Positions 55,154 to 63,138 of a stretch of 64,000 nucleotides of DNA are shown piece after piece; position 1 is the stretch's first letter; each line of letters begins with the position of its first letter. The stretch is taken from assembly GCF_001625365.1 (NCBI RefSeq), contig NZ_LJJF01000001.1, positions 3,545,001 through 3,609,000 of the forward strand. The letters run 5' to 3'. Position numbers and translations under genes: made by a program. The stretch comes from Streptomyces sp. MJM8645 (lineage in GTDB: Bacteria; Actinomycetota; Actinomycetes; Streptomycetales; Streptomycetaceae). The notes under the pieces were generated by a model. It worked only from the letters and a program-made list of their open reading frames with translations, was not told the origin of the DNA and searched no databases.

Positions 55154-57487
55154 TCAGTTCTTCCAGCGCGGCTTGCGGTCGTCGCGGTTGAAGCCACCGG
55201 AACGGTCGCGGTCGAAGCCGCCCGAGCGGGCGCCGCCACGGTCGTCGCGGTCACGGCCGAAGCCACCACCGGAGGTCTGCGGACGGCCGCCGGAGCGGTG
55301 GTCGTCACGACGCGCGAACGGACGGTTGTTGCTGCCGCCGCGCTCGTCACGGTCCCGGCCGAAGGACGGGCGGTCACCGAAGGTGCGGGCCGGACGGTCG
55401 CCGAAGGAGCGGCCGCCGCGGTCGTCGCGGTCACGGTTGAAGCCACCGGAACGGTCGCGGTCGAAGCCACCACCGGTGCGGGCCGGGCGGTCACCGAAGG
55501 AACGGCCGCCGCGGTCGTCACGGTCACGGTTGAAACCGCCCGAGCGGGCGCCGTCACGGTCACCGAAGGAACGGCCACCACGGTCGTCACGGTCACGGTT
55601 GAAGCCACCCGAGCGGGCGCCGCCACGGTCGTCGCGGTCACCGAAGGAACGGCCACCACGGTCGTCACGGTCACGGTTGAAGCCACCGGAACGGCCACCA
55701 CGGTCGTCACGGTCGCGGTTGAAGCCACCCGAGCGGCCACCACGGTCATCGCGGTCACCGAAGGAACGGCCACCACGGTCGTCACGGTCACGGTTGAAGC
55801 CACCGGAACGGCCACCACGGTCGTCACGGTCACGGTTGAAGGCCGGACGCTCGGTGCGCGCCTCGCGGTACGACGGCGTGCGCTCCTCGGCCTGCGGCGC
55901 GGCGGCCGGAGCCGGCACCTCGGTGGCCGGGGTCTCCGCAGCGGCCTCGTCGCCCGCCTCGGCGGCCGGGGCCTCGTCCTCGATGCCCAGCTCGGCCCGC
56001 TCGCGGGCGGCCCGCGCGGCCAGGCGGTCGGCCTCCTCGCGCAGCTCGGTGGTGCGGCGCTGCGCGCGCTCCAGCTGGCGGGTCATGTCGGCGAGCTCGC
56101 GCTCGGCGGCACCGGCGATGCCGGCCGCGCTCTCGGCCTGGACCTCGATCAGCGAACGGGCGCCGGTGATCTTGGCGACCTCGGCGTCGAAGGCGTGGTC
56201 GAGGATGTGGCGCGAGGCGTCGACGCCCGCGTCCTCCATCAGGCGGAAGACGCCGCGGCGCTGGTGCGGCAGCACCAGGGTGACGACGGCGCCGGAGCGC
56301 CCGGCCCGGGCGGTGCGGCCGGAGCGGTGCAGGTAGTCCTTGTGGTCGCCGGCCGGGTCCACGTTGAGGACCAGGTCGATGCCGTCGACGTGGATGCCGC
56401 GGGCGGCGACGTCGGTGGCGACGACGACGTTGACGTAGCCGTCCTTGAAGTCGCCGAGGACGCGGGTACGGGCGCCCTGGGTCATCCCACCGTGCAGCGC
56501 GTCGGCCTTCACGCCGGCCTCGATGAGCTGCTCGGCGACGCGGTCGGCGCCCATCTGGGTGCGGACGAAGATGATCGTGCGGCCCTTGCGGGCGGCGATC
56601 GCGTTGGTGATCGGCGCCTTGTCCTTGGGCTTCACCACGAGGATGTGGTGGGTCATGGTGGTGACCGCGCCGGCCGACGGGTCGACCTCGTGGGTGACCG
56701 GGTTCTTCAGGTAGCGCTTGACCAGGGTGTCGATCTCGTTCTCCAGGGTGGCGGAGAACAGCAGGCGCTGGCCACCGGCCGGCACCTGGTCGAGGATCTC
56801 GGTGACCTCGGGCAGGAAGCCCATGTCGGCCATCTGGTCGGCCTCGTCGAGCACGACGGTCCGGACGTCGGCCAGCTTGGCGCTGCCGCGGTTCAGCAGG
56901 TCGCGCAGACGGCCGGGGGTGGCGACCAGGACGTCGACGCCGCGCTCCAGCGCGTAGATCTGGTTCGACATCGAGGTGCCGCCGCAGACGACCTTGAGCT
57001 TGAGGCCGAGCACCGAGCCGAACGGCTCCAGGGCGTCGGCCACCTGCATGGCCAGCTCGCGGGTCGGGACGAGGATCAGGCCGCGCGGGTGCTTGGGCTT
57101 GGTGCGCTCGCCGTCGGCGAGGCGGGTCAGCAGCGGCAGGCCGAAGCTGAGGGTCTTGCCGGAGCCGGTACGGCCACGGCCCAGCACGTCCTTGCCGGCC
57201 AGGGCGTCCGGGATGGTCGCGGCCTGGATCGGGAACGGGGTGGTGACACCGCGCTTGGCGAGGGCGCGCACGACGTCGTCGTGCAGGCCCAGGTCGCCGA
57301 AGGTGATGGTGGGCTCGGCGGGCTCCTCGGCCTCGACGGCGTCGGCGTTCAGCTCGACGTCGGCGTCGGTGGGCTCGACGGCCTCAACGGCCTCGACGGT
57401 GTCGGTGAGGGTGTCGGCGGTGTCGGTGACATCGGCGGCGGCCTCGCTCGCGGGCATGGCGAAGCGGGCGTCGTCAACGAGAGACAT
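55154..57487 (-). CDS. DEAD-box RNA helicase with long RGG-type tail
   Basis: This 777-residue helicase has an acidic N-terminal part (about 1-60), the Q motif and motif I (TPFPIQAATIP; GRGRTGSGKTLSF), DEAD motif VVLDEADQMADMGF, SAT motif LLFSATLEN and helicase C motifs HGGMTQGARTRVLGDF and DYLHRSGRTARAG. A coiled-coil stretch (about 475-520) precedes a C-terminal tail of about 230 residues rich in Arg, Gly, Asp and Phe, with seven copies of FNRDRDDRGGRS. Such tails bind RNA and favour condensates; RhlE/CsdA-type helicases remodel RNA in the cold. GGAAGG precedes ATG 57487 with 6 nt spacing. Confidence 0.95.
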   Translation of the reverse strand: MSLVDDARFAMPASEAAADVTDTADTLTDTVEAVEAVEPTDADVELNADAVEAEEPAEPTITFGDLGLHDDVVRALAKRGVTTPFPIQAATIPDALAGKDVLGRGRTGSGKTLSFGLPLLTRLADGERTKPKHPRGLILVPTRELAMQVADALEPFGSVLGLKLKVVCGGTSMSNQIYALERGVDVLVATPGRLRDLLNRGSAKLADVRTVVLDEADQMADMGFLPEVTEILDQVPAGGQRLLFSATLENEIDTLVKRYLKNPVTHEVDPSAGAVTTMTHHILVVKPKDKAPITNAIAARKGRTIIFVRTQMGADRVAEQLIEAGVKADALHGGMTQGARTRVLGDFKDGYVNVVVATDVAARGIHVDGIDLVLNVDPAGDHKDYLHRSGRTARAGRSGAVVTLVLPHQRRGVFRLMEDAGVDASRHILDHAFDAEVAKITGARSLIEVQAESAAGIAGAAERELADMTRQLERAQRRTTELREEADRLAARAARERAELGIEDEAPAAEAGDEAAAETPATEVPAPAAAPQAEERTPSYREARTERPAFNRDRDDRGGRSGGFNRDRDDRGGRSFGDRDDRGGRSGGFNRDRDDRGGRSGGFNRDRDDRGGRSFGDRDDRGGARSGGFNRDRDDRGGRSFGDRDGARSGGFNRDRDDRGGRSFGDRPARTGGGFDRDRSGGFNRDRDDRGGRSFGDRPARTFGDRPSFGRDRDERGGSNNRPFARRDDHRSGGRPQTSGGGFGRDRDDRGGARSGGFDRDRSGGFNRDDRKPRWKN
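55185..55850. repeat. Coding tandem repeats in the helicase tail
   Basis: The 3' end of the helicase gene consists of near-identical blocks encoding FNRDRDDRGGRS plus linkers (SGG, SFGDR, FGDRPAR). The DNA is nearly identical between copies, so copy number could change by recombination. Confidence 0.9.
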
Positions 57488-57683
57488 GTAAAACCTTCCG
57501 GAAGTGGCACGCGCCAAAGTCCGGGGGTTCTGTTTCACAACCGCCTCTATGCGGTCAGCCACGGATCGCCGGAACGCGCCAAGGGCGCCAGATGGGAATA
57601 GGGCGCCAGTCAAATGAATCAAACGAACGATCTACCACCATAGACGAACCTCGGGATCAGAGGCAAATGCCCTGGCCAGACCG

Positions 57684-58526
57684 CTAATGCCCACCCGCAT
57701 GCGGGCTCGGGGCCGAGGAACCGGAGTTACCGGCCGAGGGCTCCGGGGTCGGTGGGACGGTCGCGGCCGGTGAGGTGTGCTCGGGCTCGGGGGACGTCGA
57801 GGGGCGGCTGCTCGGCGTGGCCGACGGCGTGCCCGCCGTACCGCCGGAGCGGCCCTCACCGGTGCCGCCGGCCCCTCCCGCGCCCCCGGTACCCGCCGCA
57901 CCGCCGGTACCGGCCGACGCGCCGCCGCCCGGCCGGGGCGCGGGGCTGGCACTCACGCCCCCCGCCGAACCGTTCGCGCCGGTGCCGGCCGGCGCGGGGT
58001 CCACGGCGGGCGCCCCCGGCACCGGGACCACGCCAGCGGCCGCGCCGTTCACGCCGGGCGCCACCTCGCCCGCCGCCGTGGCCGTCGCCCCGGCCGGCGC
58101 GTTCTCGCCCTGCAAGCCCCCCGGACGCTCCGGGCGCCCGGACGCACTCCCCGGATGCACGCCGCTCGGCGAGGCCGACGGCCCGCTCGTCACCCCCGGC
58201 TTGCCCGCCGGACCGACCTGCCCGACCGGCGCCACCCCGCGCTTCACCTCCGCCTCCGGACCGACCGACATGCACCCCGTCAGCCCCAGCCCGGCCACCG
58301 CCAGCACCGCCGCCGCACGCACCGAAGCCGTACGCGCCGAAACCGCACGCGCCGAAACCGTACGCACCACCGCCCGAACCGCCCGCACCGAAGCCACCGA
58401 GCTCCCTCTCCACCGCCCCACCCGGGCCGCCCACTGCTCGCGCGGCCGCTTTTCGGTGCCCAACGCGCGCCCGCCCCGACGGGACACGGGCAGCGCGCCA
58501 GGAAGCGCCCGGGCCGCCTCCGCCAC
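57684..58526 (-). CDS. Putative lipoprotein, Gly/Pro/Ala-rich
   Basis: This 280-residue protein has a lipobox LAVAGLGLTGC (Cys about residue 84) preceded by a basic stretch of about 80 residues, longer than a normal signal peptide, so the true start may be internal. The mature part is low-complexity (GGAAGTGGAGGAGGTG, then Ser/Thr/Pro) and probably disordered, and it ends PSPHAGGH. It would be an extracellular lipid-anchored protein of unknown role. It is the last gene after crcB2 on the same strand, 31 bp away. Confidence 0.6.
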   Translation of the reverse strand: MAEAARALPGALPVSRRGGRALGTEKRPREQWAARVGRWRGSSVASVRAVRAVVRTVSARAVSARTASVRAAAVLAVAGLGLTGCMSVGPEAEVKRGVAPVGQVGPAGKPGVTSGPSASPSGVHPGSASGRPERPGGLQGENAPAGATATAAGEVAPGVNGAAAGVVPVPGAPAVDPAPAGTGANGSAGGVSASPAPRPGGGASAGTGGAAGTGGAGGAGGTGEGRSGGTAGTPSATPSSRPSTSPEPEHTSPAATVPPTPEPSAGNSGSSAPSPHAGGH

Positions 58527-58557
58527 AGCCCGCCGAACCGGCAGACCGGCGGCCTGC

Positions 58558-58932
58558 TCAGCCCCAGAACGCCGAGGCCAGCCCCGCCCCCGCGTACACC
58601 GCGGCCAGCCCCACCACCACGCTGCCCACCACGTTCGCCAGCGCGTACCGCCCCGCCCCGGTCTCGACCAGCCGCAGCGTCTCGTACGAGAAGGTCGAGT
58701 ACGTGGTCAGCGCCCCGCACAGCCCCGTCCCCAGCAGCACCTGGACCTGCGGGGACGCGGCCCCCGCCGCCACCGCCCCGGTCACCAGGCCGAGCACCAT
58801 GCAGCCGACCGCGTTCACCGCGAACGTCCCCCAGGGGAACACCGAGTCGTGCCGGGCCTGCACCGCCCGGTCGGTCAGGTACCGCAGCGGCGCGCCGACC
58901 ACCGCGCCCGCCACCACCAGCAGCCAGTTCAC
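58558..58932 (-). CDS. crcB: Fluoride exporter CrcB/Fluc, second subunit
   Basis: This 124-residue membrane protein has four helices and the Fluc signatures [12 protein letters not shown] (G-x-x-x-RY near the N-terminus) and [17 protein letters not shown] (the central GxxGxxTTFSTF break). Fluc channels are dual-topology dimers that let F- leave the cell. Two crcB genes in one operon suggest a heterodimer with fixed opposite topologies. The GTG start overlaps the DUF190 stop as GTGA. The upstream partner is crcB at 59276-59773. Confidence 0.95.
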   Translation of the reverse strand: MNWLLVVAGAVVGAPLRYLTDRAVQARHDSVFPWGTFAVNAVGCMVLGLVTGAVAAGAASPQVQVLLGTGLCGALTTYSTFSYETLRLVETGAGRYALANVVGSVVVGLAAVYAGAGLASAFWG

Positions 58933-59279
58933 CCCGAAGCCCCTTCCCGCCCCACGTACCTGACCACTTCGCAGCGGTCCAGCAGCACCAAGCCCTCCGC
59001 CACCAGCCCGTCCAACTGCGGCAGGAACGCCCGCACCCGCTCCTCCTCGTCCACGATCACCACCGCCACCGGCAGGTCCTCGCTCAGCGACAGCAGCCGC
59101 GCCGTGTGCACCAGCGACGACGCCCCGAACCCCTCGATCCCCCGGAACACGCTCGCCCCGGCCAGCCCCGCCGCGCGCGCCCGGTGCACGATCTCGCTGT
59201 ACAGCGGCCGGTGGTGCCAGCGGTCGTTCTCCCCCACCAGCACGGTCAGCCGCAGCGCCGGCCCGCTCAACCTGCTCAC
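58929..59279 (-). CDS. DUF190 protein
   Basis: This 116-residue ferredoxin-like-fold DUF190 protein ([45 protein letters not shown] ... [20 protein letters not shown]) has the typical family motif GxxxxGRAxVxRGxxGFG in a diverged form. DUF190 genes are often placed beside crcB, as here between the two crcB genes. A PII-like regulatory role has been suggested for the fold; its function with Fluc is not established. Start and stop overlap both neighbours (GTGA on each side). Confidence 0.93.
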   Translation of the reverse strand: MSRLSGPALRLTVLVGENDRWHHRPLYSEIVHRARAAGLAGASVFRGIEGFGASSLVHTARLLSLSEDLPVAVVIVDEEERVRAFLPQLDGLVAEGLVLLDRCEVVRYVGREGASG

Positions 59280-59773
59280 CGCACGCCCCCGCCACCACGG
59301 GCGATCAGACGGCGCGTCAGCCCGGCCGCCACCCACACCGCGCCGAGCGCGCCCAGCAGCGTCAGCCCCAGGTACGCCAGCCCGAGCCCGAGCCGCCCCT
59401 CCTCCACCAGCCGCCGGATGTCCACCGCGTACGTCGAGAAGGTGGTGAAGCCGCCCAGCACCCCGGTGCCGAAGAACGGCCGCAGCAGCGGGTGCGCCGG
59501 ACGCCCCTCGGTGATCACCACCAGGAACACCCCGATCACCGCGCACCCGACCACGTTGATCAGCAGCGTCGTCCACGGGAACGCCGCCGGCCCGTTCGCC
59601 CAGGCCAGCCCGGCGCCGTACCGCGCCACCGACCCGATCGCCCCGCCCACCGCGATCACCACCACGGCCGGCCCCTGCCCGCGCCACACCGGCGGCCGCC
59701 TCCGGGCGACCGCCCCCTCGTCCGCCGGCCGGGTCCGCGCCGGGCCGTCCACCGTGCCGTCCGAGGTCGCCAT
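59276..59773 (-). CDS. crcB: Fluoride exporter CrcB/Fluc, first subunit
   Basis: This 165-residue CrcB has a basic/acidic tail of about 37 residues before the first helix. It carries [16 protein letters not shown] and [19 protein letters not shown], both Fluc signatures, and ends [11 protein letters not shown]. Its N-terminal extension and its pairing with the shorter crcB suggest complementary topologies. It begins the operon crcB-DUF190-crcB-lipoprotein. I see no fluoride riboswitch in the 64 bp before the next gene. Confidence 0.95.
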   Translation of the reverse strand: MATSDGTVDGPARTRPADEGAVARRRPPVWRGQGPAVVVIAVGGAIGSVARYGAGLAWANGPAAFPWTTLLINVVGCAVIGVFLVVITEGRPAHPLLRPFFGTGVLGGFTTFSTYAVDIRRLVEEGRLGLGLAYLGLTLLGALGAVWVAAGLTRRLIARGGGGVR

Positions 59774-59825
59774 AACCCCATCAAACACCGGCTCCCGCCG
59801 TCTGGCACAGCGTCACTCCAGACCC

Positions 59826-59831
59826 GACAAT
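59826..59831 (+). promoter_or_regulatory. Leaderless-type -10 of the metallopeptidase gene
   Basis: GACAAT is followed by 6 nt and GTG 59838. It overlaps the divergent crcB promoter region. Confidence 0.5.
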
Positions 59832-59837
59832 GAACCG

Positions 59838-60185
59838 GTGGAGATGACCCGGGACGAGTTCGAGACGCTGGTCAGCGACGCCCTCGACCAGATTCCCCCG
59901 CAGCTCGCGGCCATGATGGACAACGTCGCCGTCTTCGTCGAGGACGAGCCCGACCCCGCCGACCCGGAACTCCTCGGCCTCTACGAGGGCACCCCGCTCA
60001 CCGAACGCGGCGAGTGGTACGCGGGCGTCCTGCCCGACCGGATCCTCATCTACCGCGGCCCCACCCTCCGGCACTGCGAGACCCACGACCAGGTCGTCGC
60101 CGAAGTCCGCACCACGGTCATCCACGAGGTCGCCCACCACTTCGGCTTCGACGACCACGAACTCGACGAACTCGGCTGGTCCTGA
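59838..60185 (+). CDS. Metallopeptidase family protein (zincin-like, DUF1025)
   Basis: This 115-residue protein is a minimal zinc protease-like domain. The zinc site is VIHEVAHHFGFDDHELDELGW (HExxHxxG, with a third ligand further on). Length and sequence match the short bacterial metallopeptidase family first seen in Acidothermus. Substrate and activity are uncertain. The start GTG 59838 stands behind a -10, and ATG 59844 is the alternative. It precedes the tRNA cluster. Confidence 0.9.
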   Translation: MEMTRDEFETLVSDALDQIPPQLAAMMDNVAVFVEDEPDPADPELLGLYEGTPLTERGEWYAGVLPDRILIYRGPTLRHCETHDQVVAEVRTTVIHEVAHHFGFDDHELDELGWS

Positions 60186-60311
60186 CCCCCGCCCCAAGCG
60201 GCCCTCGGGCGGCCCCCACCCACCCGGCCGAAACCCGTTTTGGCGATCCGCCCTGCATCCCATATGCTTCTCGACGTCCCCGAACGCTGGGAACAGCGGG
60301 ACAGGCCGCAA

Positions 60312-60384
60312 GCCCTCATCGTCTAGTGGCCCAGGACGCCGCCCTTTCAAGGCGGTAGCACGGGTTCGAATCCCGTTGGGGGCA
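60312..60384 (+). tRNA. tRNA-Glu (TTC)
   Basis: A 73-nt cloverleaf with acceptor GCCCTCA/TGGGGGC and anticodon TTC at 60346-60348. CCA is not encoded. It is the first of a three-tRNA cluster. Confidence 0.95.
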
Positions 60385-60439
60385 CGCAGTACCGTAGTAA
60401 AAAGCAGTGCCGCAAGACCTTAGTGGGAAACCACTACAA

Positions 60440-60513
60440 GGTCCCGTGGAGCAGTTGGTTAGCTCGCCACCCTGTCAAGGTGGAGGTCGCGGGTTCAAGT
60501 CCCGTCGGGATCG
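60440..60513 (+). tRNA. tRNA-Asp (GTC)
   Basis: A 74-nt cloverleaf with acceptor GGTCCCG/CGGGATC, anticodon stem CCACC/GGTGG and anticodon GTC at 60474-60476. Confidence 0.95.
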
Positions 60514-60540
60514 CTCGTCTCGCAAGAGACGGTGCAGTAC

Positions 60541-60614
60541 GGCCAGGTAGCTCAGTTGGTACGAGCGTCCGCCTGAAAAGCGGAAGGTCGCCGGTTCGAC
60601 CCCGGCCCTGGCCA
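60541..60614 (+). tRNA. tRNA-Phe (GAA)
   Basis: A 74-nt cloverleaf with acceptor GGCCAGG/CCTGGCC and anticodon GAA at 60575-60577. It is the last of the cluster and is followed by a strong hairpin. Confidence 0.95.
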
Positions 60615-60620
60615 CAGATC

Positions 60621-60654
60621 GGAAGCCCCGCAGCGATGACGCTGCGGGGCTTCC
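60621..60654 (+). terminator. Terminator of the tRNA cluster
   Basis: GGAAGCCCCGCAGC and GCTGCGGGGCTTCC form a perfect 14-bp stem around GATGAC, starting 7 nt past tRNA-Phe. Confidence 0.9.
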
Positions 60655-60743
60655 GCCGTTCCGGGGGCCCGGGGCCTGGGGCCGGGCGCCGACTACGCTG
60701 GGTGCCGGACACCGGTGGATTCGGTTCGGGAGGCGTCGCACTC

Positions 60744-61289
60744 ATGGCCCCGGAACACTTCGAGCTTCTGGAAGAGGCCCGCAGGAGCCTGCCCGACGGC
60801 TTCAAGGTGGAGCTCTCCGGCGACACCATCACCATGATGGTGAGCCCCTCGGGGATCCACCAGCGCAACCTGCTGGTGGTGCGCCGGCAATTCGACGCCC
60901 ACACCCCGGCCGGGCTGCTGCCGAGCGAGAACACCGATCTGATCTCGCCCAACGTCGGGAAGAGCCGCAATCCCGACCTGACGTACCTTCCGGACGACGC
61001 GCTGGCCACCACCGACAACCAGGTGCCCGCCGAGCTGGCCGCGATCGCGGTCGAGCTGGTCTCGCCCTCCAACCCCGAGAACGACTGGGTCGGGAAGGTG
61101 CGGGACTACCCGCTGATGGGGATCCCGCTGTACCTCCTGGTCGACGCGCGGGAGAAGACCGTCACCCTCTTCAGCAGGCCGGACGGCACCCGGTACCACC
61201 GGCGCGAGGACATCGCGTTCGGCGAGACGATGCGCGTTCCGGAGCCCTTCGGCTTCGAGCTGGTCACCGGCGACCTGCTGCCCTGCTGA
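60744..61289 (+). CDS. Uma2 family (DUF820) endonuclease-like protein
   Basis: This 181-residue PD-(D/E)xK-type protein of the Uma2/DUF820 family has the conserved core KVELSGDTITMMVSPSGIHQRNL, SRNPDLTYLPDDAL (catalytic Asp), AAIAVELVSPSNPEND (catalytic Glu) and VDAREKTVTLFSRP. The nuclease role is inferred from the fold, and no biological function is established. GGGAGG lies 10 nt before ATG 60744. Uma2 genes are numerous in Streptomyces; this one follows a tRNA cluster. Confidence 0.93.
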   Translation: MAPEHFELLEEARRSLPDGFKVELSGDTITMMVSPSGIHQRNLLVVRRQFDAHTPAGLLPSENTDLISPNVGKSRNPDLTYLPDDALATTDNQVPAELAAIAVELVSPSNPENDWVGKVRDYPLMGIPLYLLVDAREKTVTLFSRPDGTRYHRREDIAFGETMRVPEPFGFELVTGDLLPC

Positions 61290-61400
61290 TCTCGGGCGGC
61301 TCCCCTCGGGTCAGCTCGCCAGGCGGCCGGGCGAGCTGACCAGGGGGGAGGTGGGCCGGTCGCGCGGGCGGCGTCGAGGCCGGCACGGCGCCGGGAGGGT

Positions 61401-62426
61401 TCAGTAGGAGCGGAACCAGCTGGCGTCGGTGCCCAGCACGGAGCCGTCAGCCGCGTAGTACGTGAACGTGCGGGCCTGGGCGCCCGGCTTCCTGGCGATC
61501 GCGTACCAGCGCGTCGGGGAGTCCCCGAGGGCGACCGGCGCCGACTCGCTGATGCCGCCGGTGTCCCAGGTGACCACGATCTTCGCGACCCGGGGCCGGA
61601 CCCCGGCGATCACCACCGGTGAGGCGCCCAGCTCCCCGCCTTTGAACCCGAGCATCGTCCCTCCTCCGGAGGTGGCCCGGTCGATGATCGCCCCGTCCGG
61701 CACCCCCGGGGCGGGGGTGTCGTGCATCGCGTCGTCGACCTGGCGCTGCCCGTCCACGGTGGCGTAGAGGTTCACCAGGTCCACGTCCGGGCGCCAGCTC
61801 CGGTCGATGTCCGCCCGGGTGGTCTCCGGCAGTTGCGGGATGGCCGCGTGCCGGTCCTCCCAGATCAGCCGGGCCTGTCGGAGGGCGTCCTCCTTGGTGG
61901 CGGCCGCCGGCCAGAACGCGGCCCACGCCTGCCACTGCCTGCCGTTCGTGGTGCCGTGGCCGACCACGACCCGGACCGGGGTGAACGGATCCCGCGCGGG
62001 AGCGGTCGGTGTCGCGGTGGTGCCCGCGGTGCCCGCGGCGGCCCCGGCGGCCCCGGCGGCCTCCGCGGCGGTGACGGTCGAGGCGTCCGCCACCACCGCC
62101 CCCGCGTCGGCCGCGTTGCCCGGCCCCCGCCCCCGCCCGAGCCCGCCGAGCGCCGTCCCCCCGACGACGGCCGCCGCGACCAGCACCGCCACCGCCCCGC
62201 TGGTCAGCAGCCGCCGGCGCCGCAGCCGGCGCCGCCCCCCGGCGACCAGCCGGTCGTACGGGACGGCCCCGATCTCGACGCTTCCGGCCAGCTCGCCCAG
62301 GACGCGCGCCGCCGCGGCCTCGGCGCCGGCCGCGCCCCCGGCCCCCGCCCCGGCCGTGTCCTCGCCGCCCGCACCGCCCACGTTGCCCATGGCGCCCTCG
62401 CCGCCCACGTTGCCCTCGTTGCTCAT
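61401..62426 (-). CDS. Membrane protein linked to the ECF sigma factor, probable anti-sigma
   Basis: This 341-residue protein starts with a Gly/Ala/Asn-rich disordered tail (about 1-55), then a cytoplasmic stretch (AAARVLGELAGSVEIGAVPYDRLVAGGRRRLRRRR) and one membrane helix (about 73-97). An extracytoplasmic domain of about 200 residues (from about 145; PFTPVRVVVGHGTTNGRQWQAWAAFWPAA to SWFRSY) follows. I do not recognise the outer domain. Overlapping the sigma gene by 4 nt (ATGA) and being a single-pass membrane protein, it is probably the cognate anti-sigma factor, though no zf-HC2 motif is visible. GGAGG precedes the ATG. Confidence 0.85.
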   Translation of the reverse strand: MSNEGNVGGEGAMGNVGGAGGEDTAGAGAGGAAGAEAAAARVLGELAGSVEIGAVPYDRLVAGGRRRLRRRRLLTSGAVAVLVAAAVVGGTALGGLGRGRGPGNAADAGAVVADASTVTAAEAAGAAGAAAGTAGTTATPTAPARDPFTPVRVVVGHGTTNGRQWQAWAAFWPAAATKEDALRQARLIWEDRHAAIPQLPETTRADIDRSWRPDVDLVNLYATVDGQRQVDDAMHDTPAPGVPDGAIIDRATSGGGTMLGFKGGELGASPVVIAGVRPRVAKIVVTWDTGGISESAPVALGDSPTRWYAIARKPGAQARTFTYYAADGSVLGTDASWFRSY

Positions 62427-62953
62427 CTTCCGCCTCCGATGCTCGCCAGCCCGTTGAGTGAGGAGGCCTCCCGCAGCTTGGCCAGGCCTCTGGCCGCCTG
62501 GCTCTTCACCGTCCCGACCGAGCAGCCCATCGCCGCGGCGGTCTGGGTCTCGGTGAGGTCCTCCCAGTACCGCAGCACGACGGCCTGCCGCTGCCGGGGC
62601 GGCAGTGTGCCGAGGGCCGTGAGCAGCGCCGCCCGTTCGTCCAGCCGCGCGTAGCCGTCGGGGCCCTCAGGTGCGGCCCGGTCGGGGACGGCGGTGACCA
62701 GGTCCTCGGCCGCTCGGCGGCGGAACCGCCGGGCGTGCTCGTTGATCAGGATCCGGCGCACGTAGGCGTGCGGGTCGTCGGCCGCCCGGACCCGGCTCCA
62801 GGCGACGTACGCCCGCTCCAGGGCCTGCTGGACCAGGTCCTCGGCGGTGTGCCTGTCCCCCGCGAGCAGGTACGCCGTCCTGAGCAGCCGCGTCCACGCG
62901 CTGCCGGTGAACGCGCGGAACTCCTCGTCCCTCGCGGTCTTCTGGGCTCCCAT
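62423..62953 (-). CDS. SigE-family ECF RNA polymerase sigma factor
   Basis: This 176-residue ECF sigma factor of the actinobacterial 'SigE family' type has region 2 (EEFRAFTGSAWTRLLRTAYLLAGDRHTAEDLVQQALERAYVAWSRV) and region 4 (LGTLPPRQRQAVVLRYWEDLTETQTAAAMGCSVGTVKSQAARGLAKLREA). It directs RNA polymerase to a stress regulon, probably released by signals at the partner membrane protein encoded downstream with a 4-nt overlap. GAGGAGG precedes ATG 62953 with 5 nt spacing. It is divergent from hrpA. Confidence 0.95.
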   Translation of the reverse strand: MGAQKTARDEEFRAFTGSAWTRLLRTAYLLAGDRHTAEDLVQQALERAYVAWSRVRAADDPHAYVRRILINEHARRFRRRAAEDLVTAVPDRAAPEGPDGYARLDERAALLTALGTLPPRQRQAVVLRYWEDLTETQTAAAMGCSVGTVKSQAARGLAKLREASSLNGLASIGGGR

Positions 62954-63138
62954 GAGCACCTCCTCAACCCCCAGAGCCCGAAACCGCCGCGAACCGTTGC
63001 CTGGCCCGGCCCGGAGCCGTCCGGCCCGACGTCGCCGGCACCCGGGCCCGCCGTTCGCGCTCGGCCGCCGGTGGCTGTGACACTGGAGAGGCTCGAAAAC
63101 CGAGGTGCGCGCCGCCGTACCTCCTTGCGAACCTAGAG

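Noticed and set aside
57488..57622. 45-residue N-terminal extension of the DEAD-box helicase
   Set aside because: The internal ATG at 57487 has GGAAGG at ideal spacing, and the extension has no family character.
59774..59837. Fluoride (crcB) riboswitch upstream of crcB
   Set aside because: Only 64 bp separate crcB from the divergent metallopeptidase gene, and the aptamer's conserved blocks are absent.
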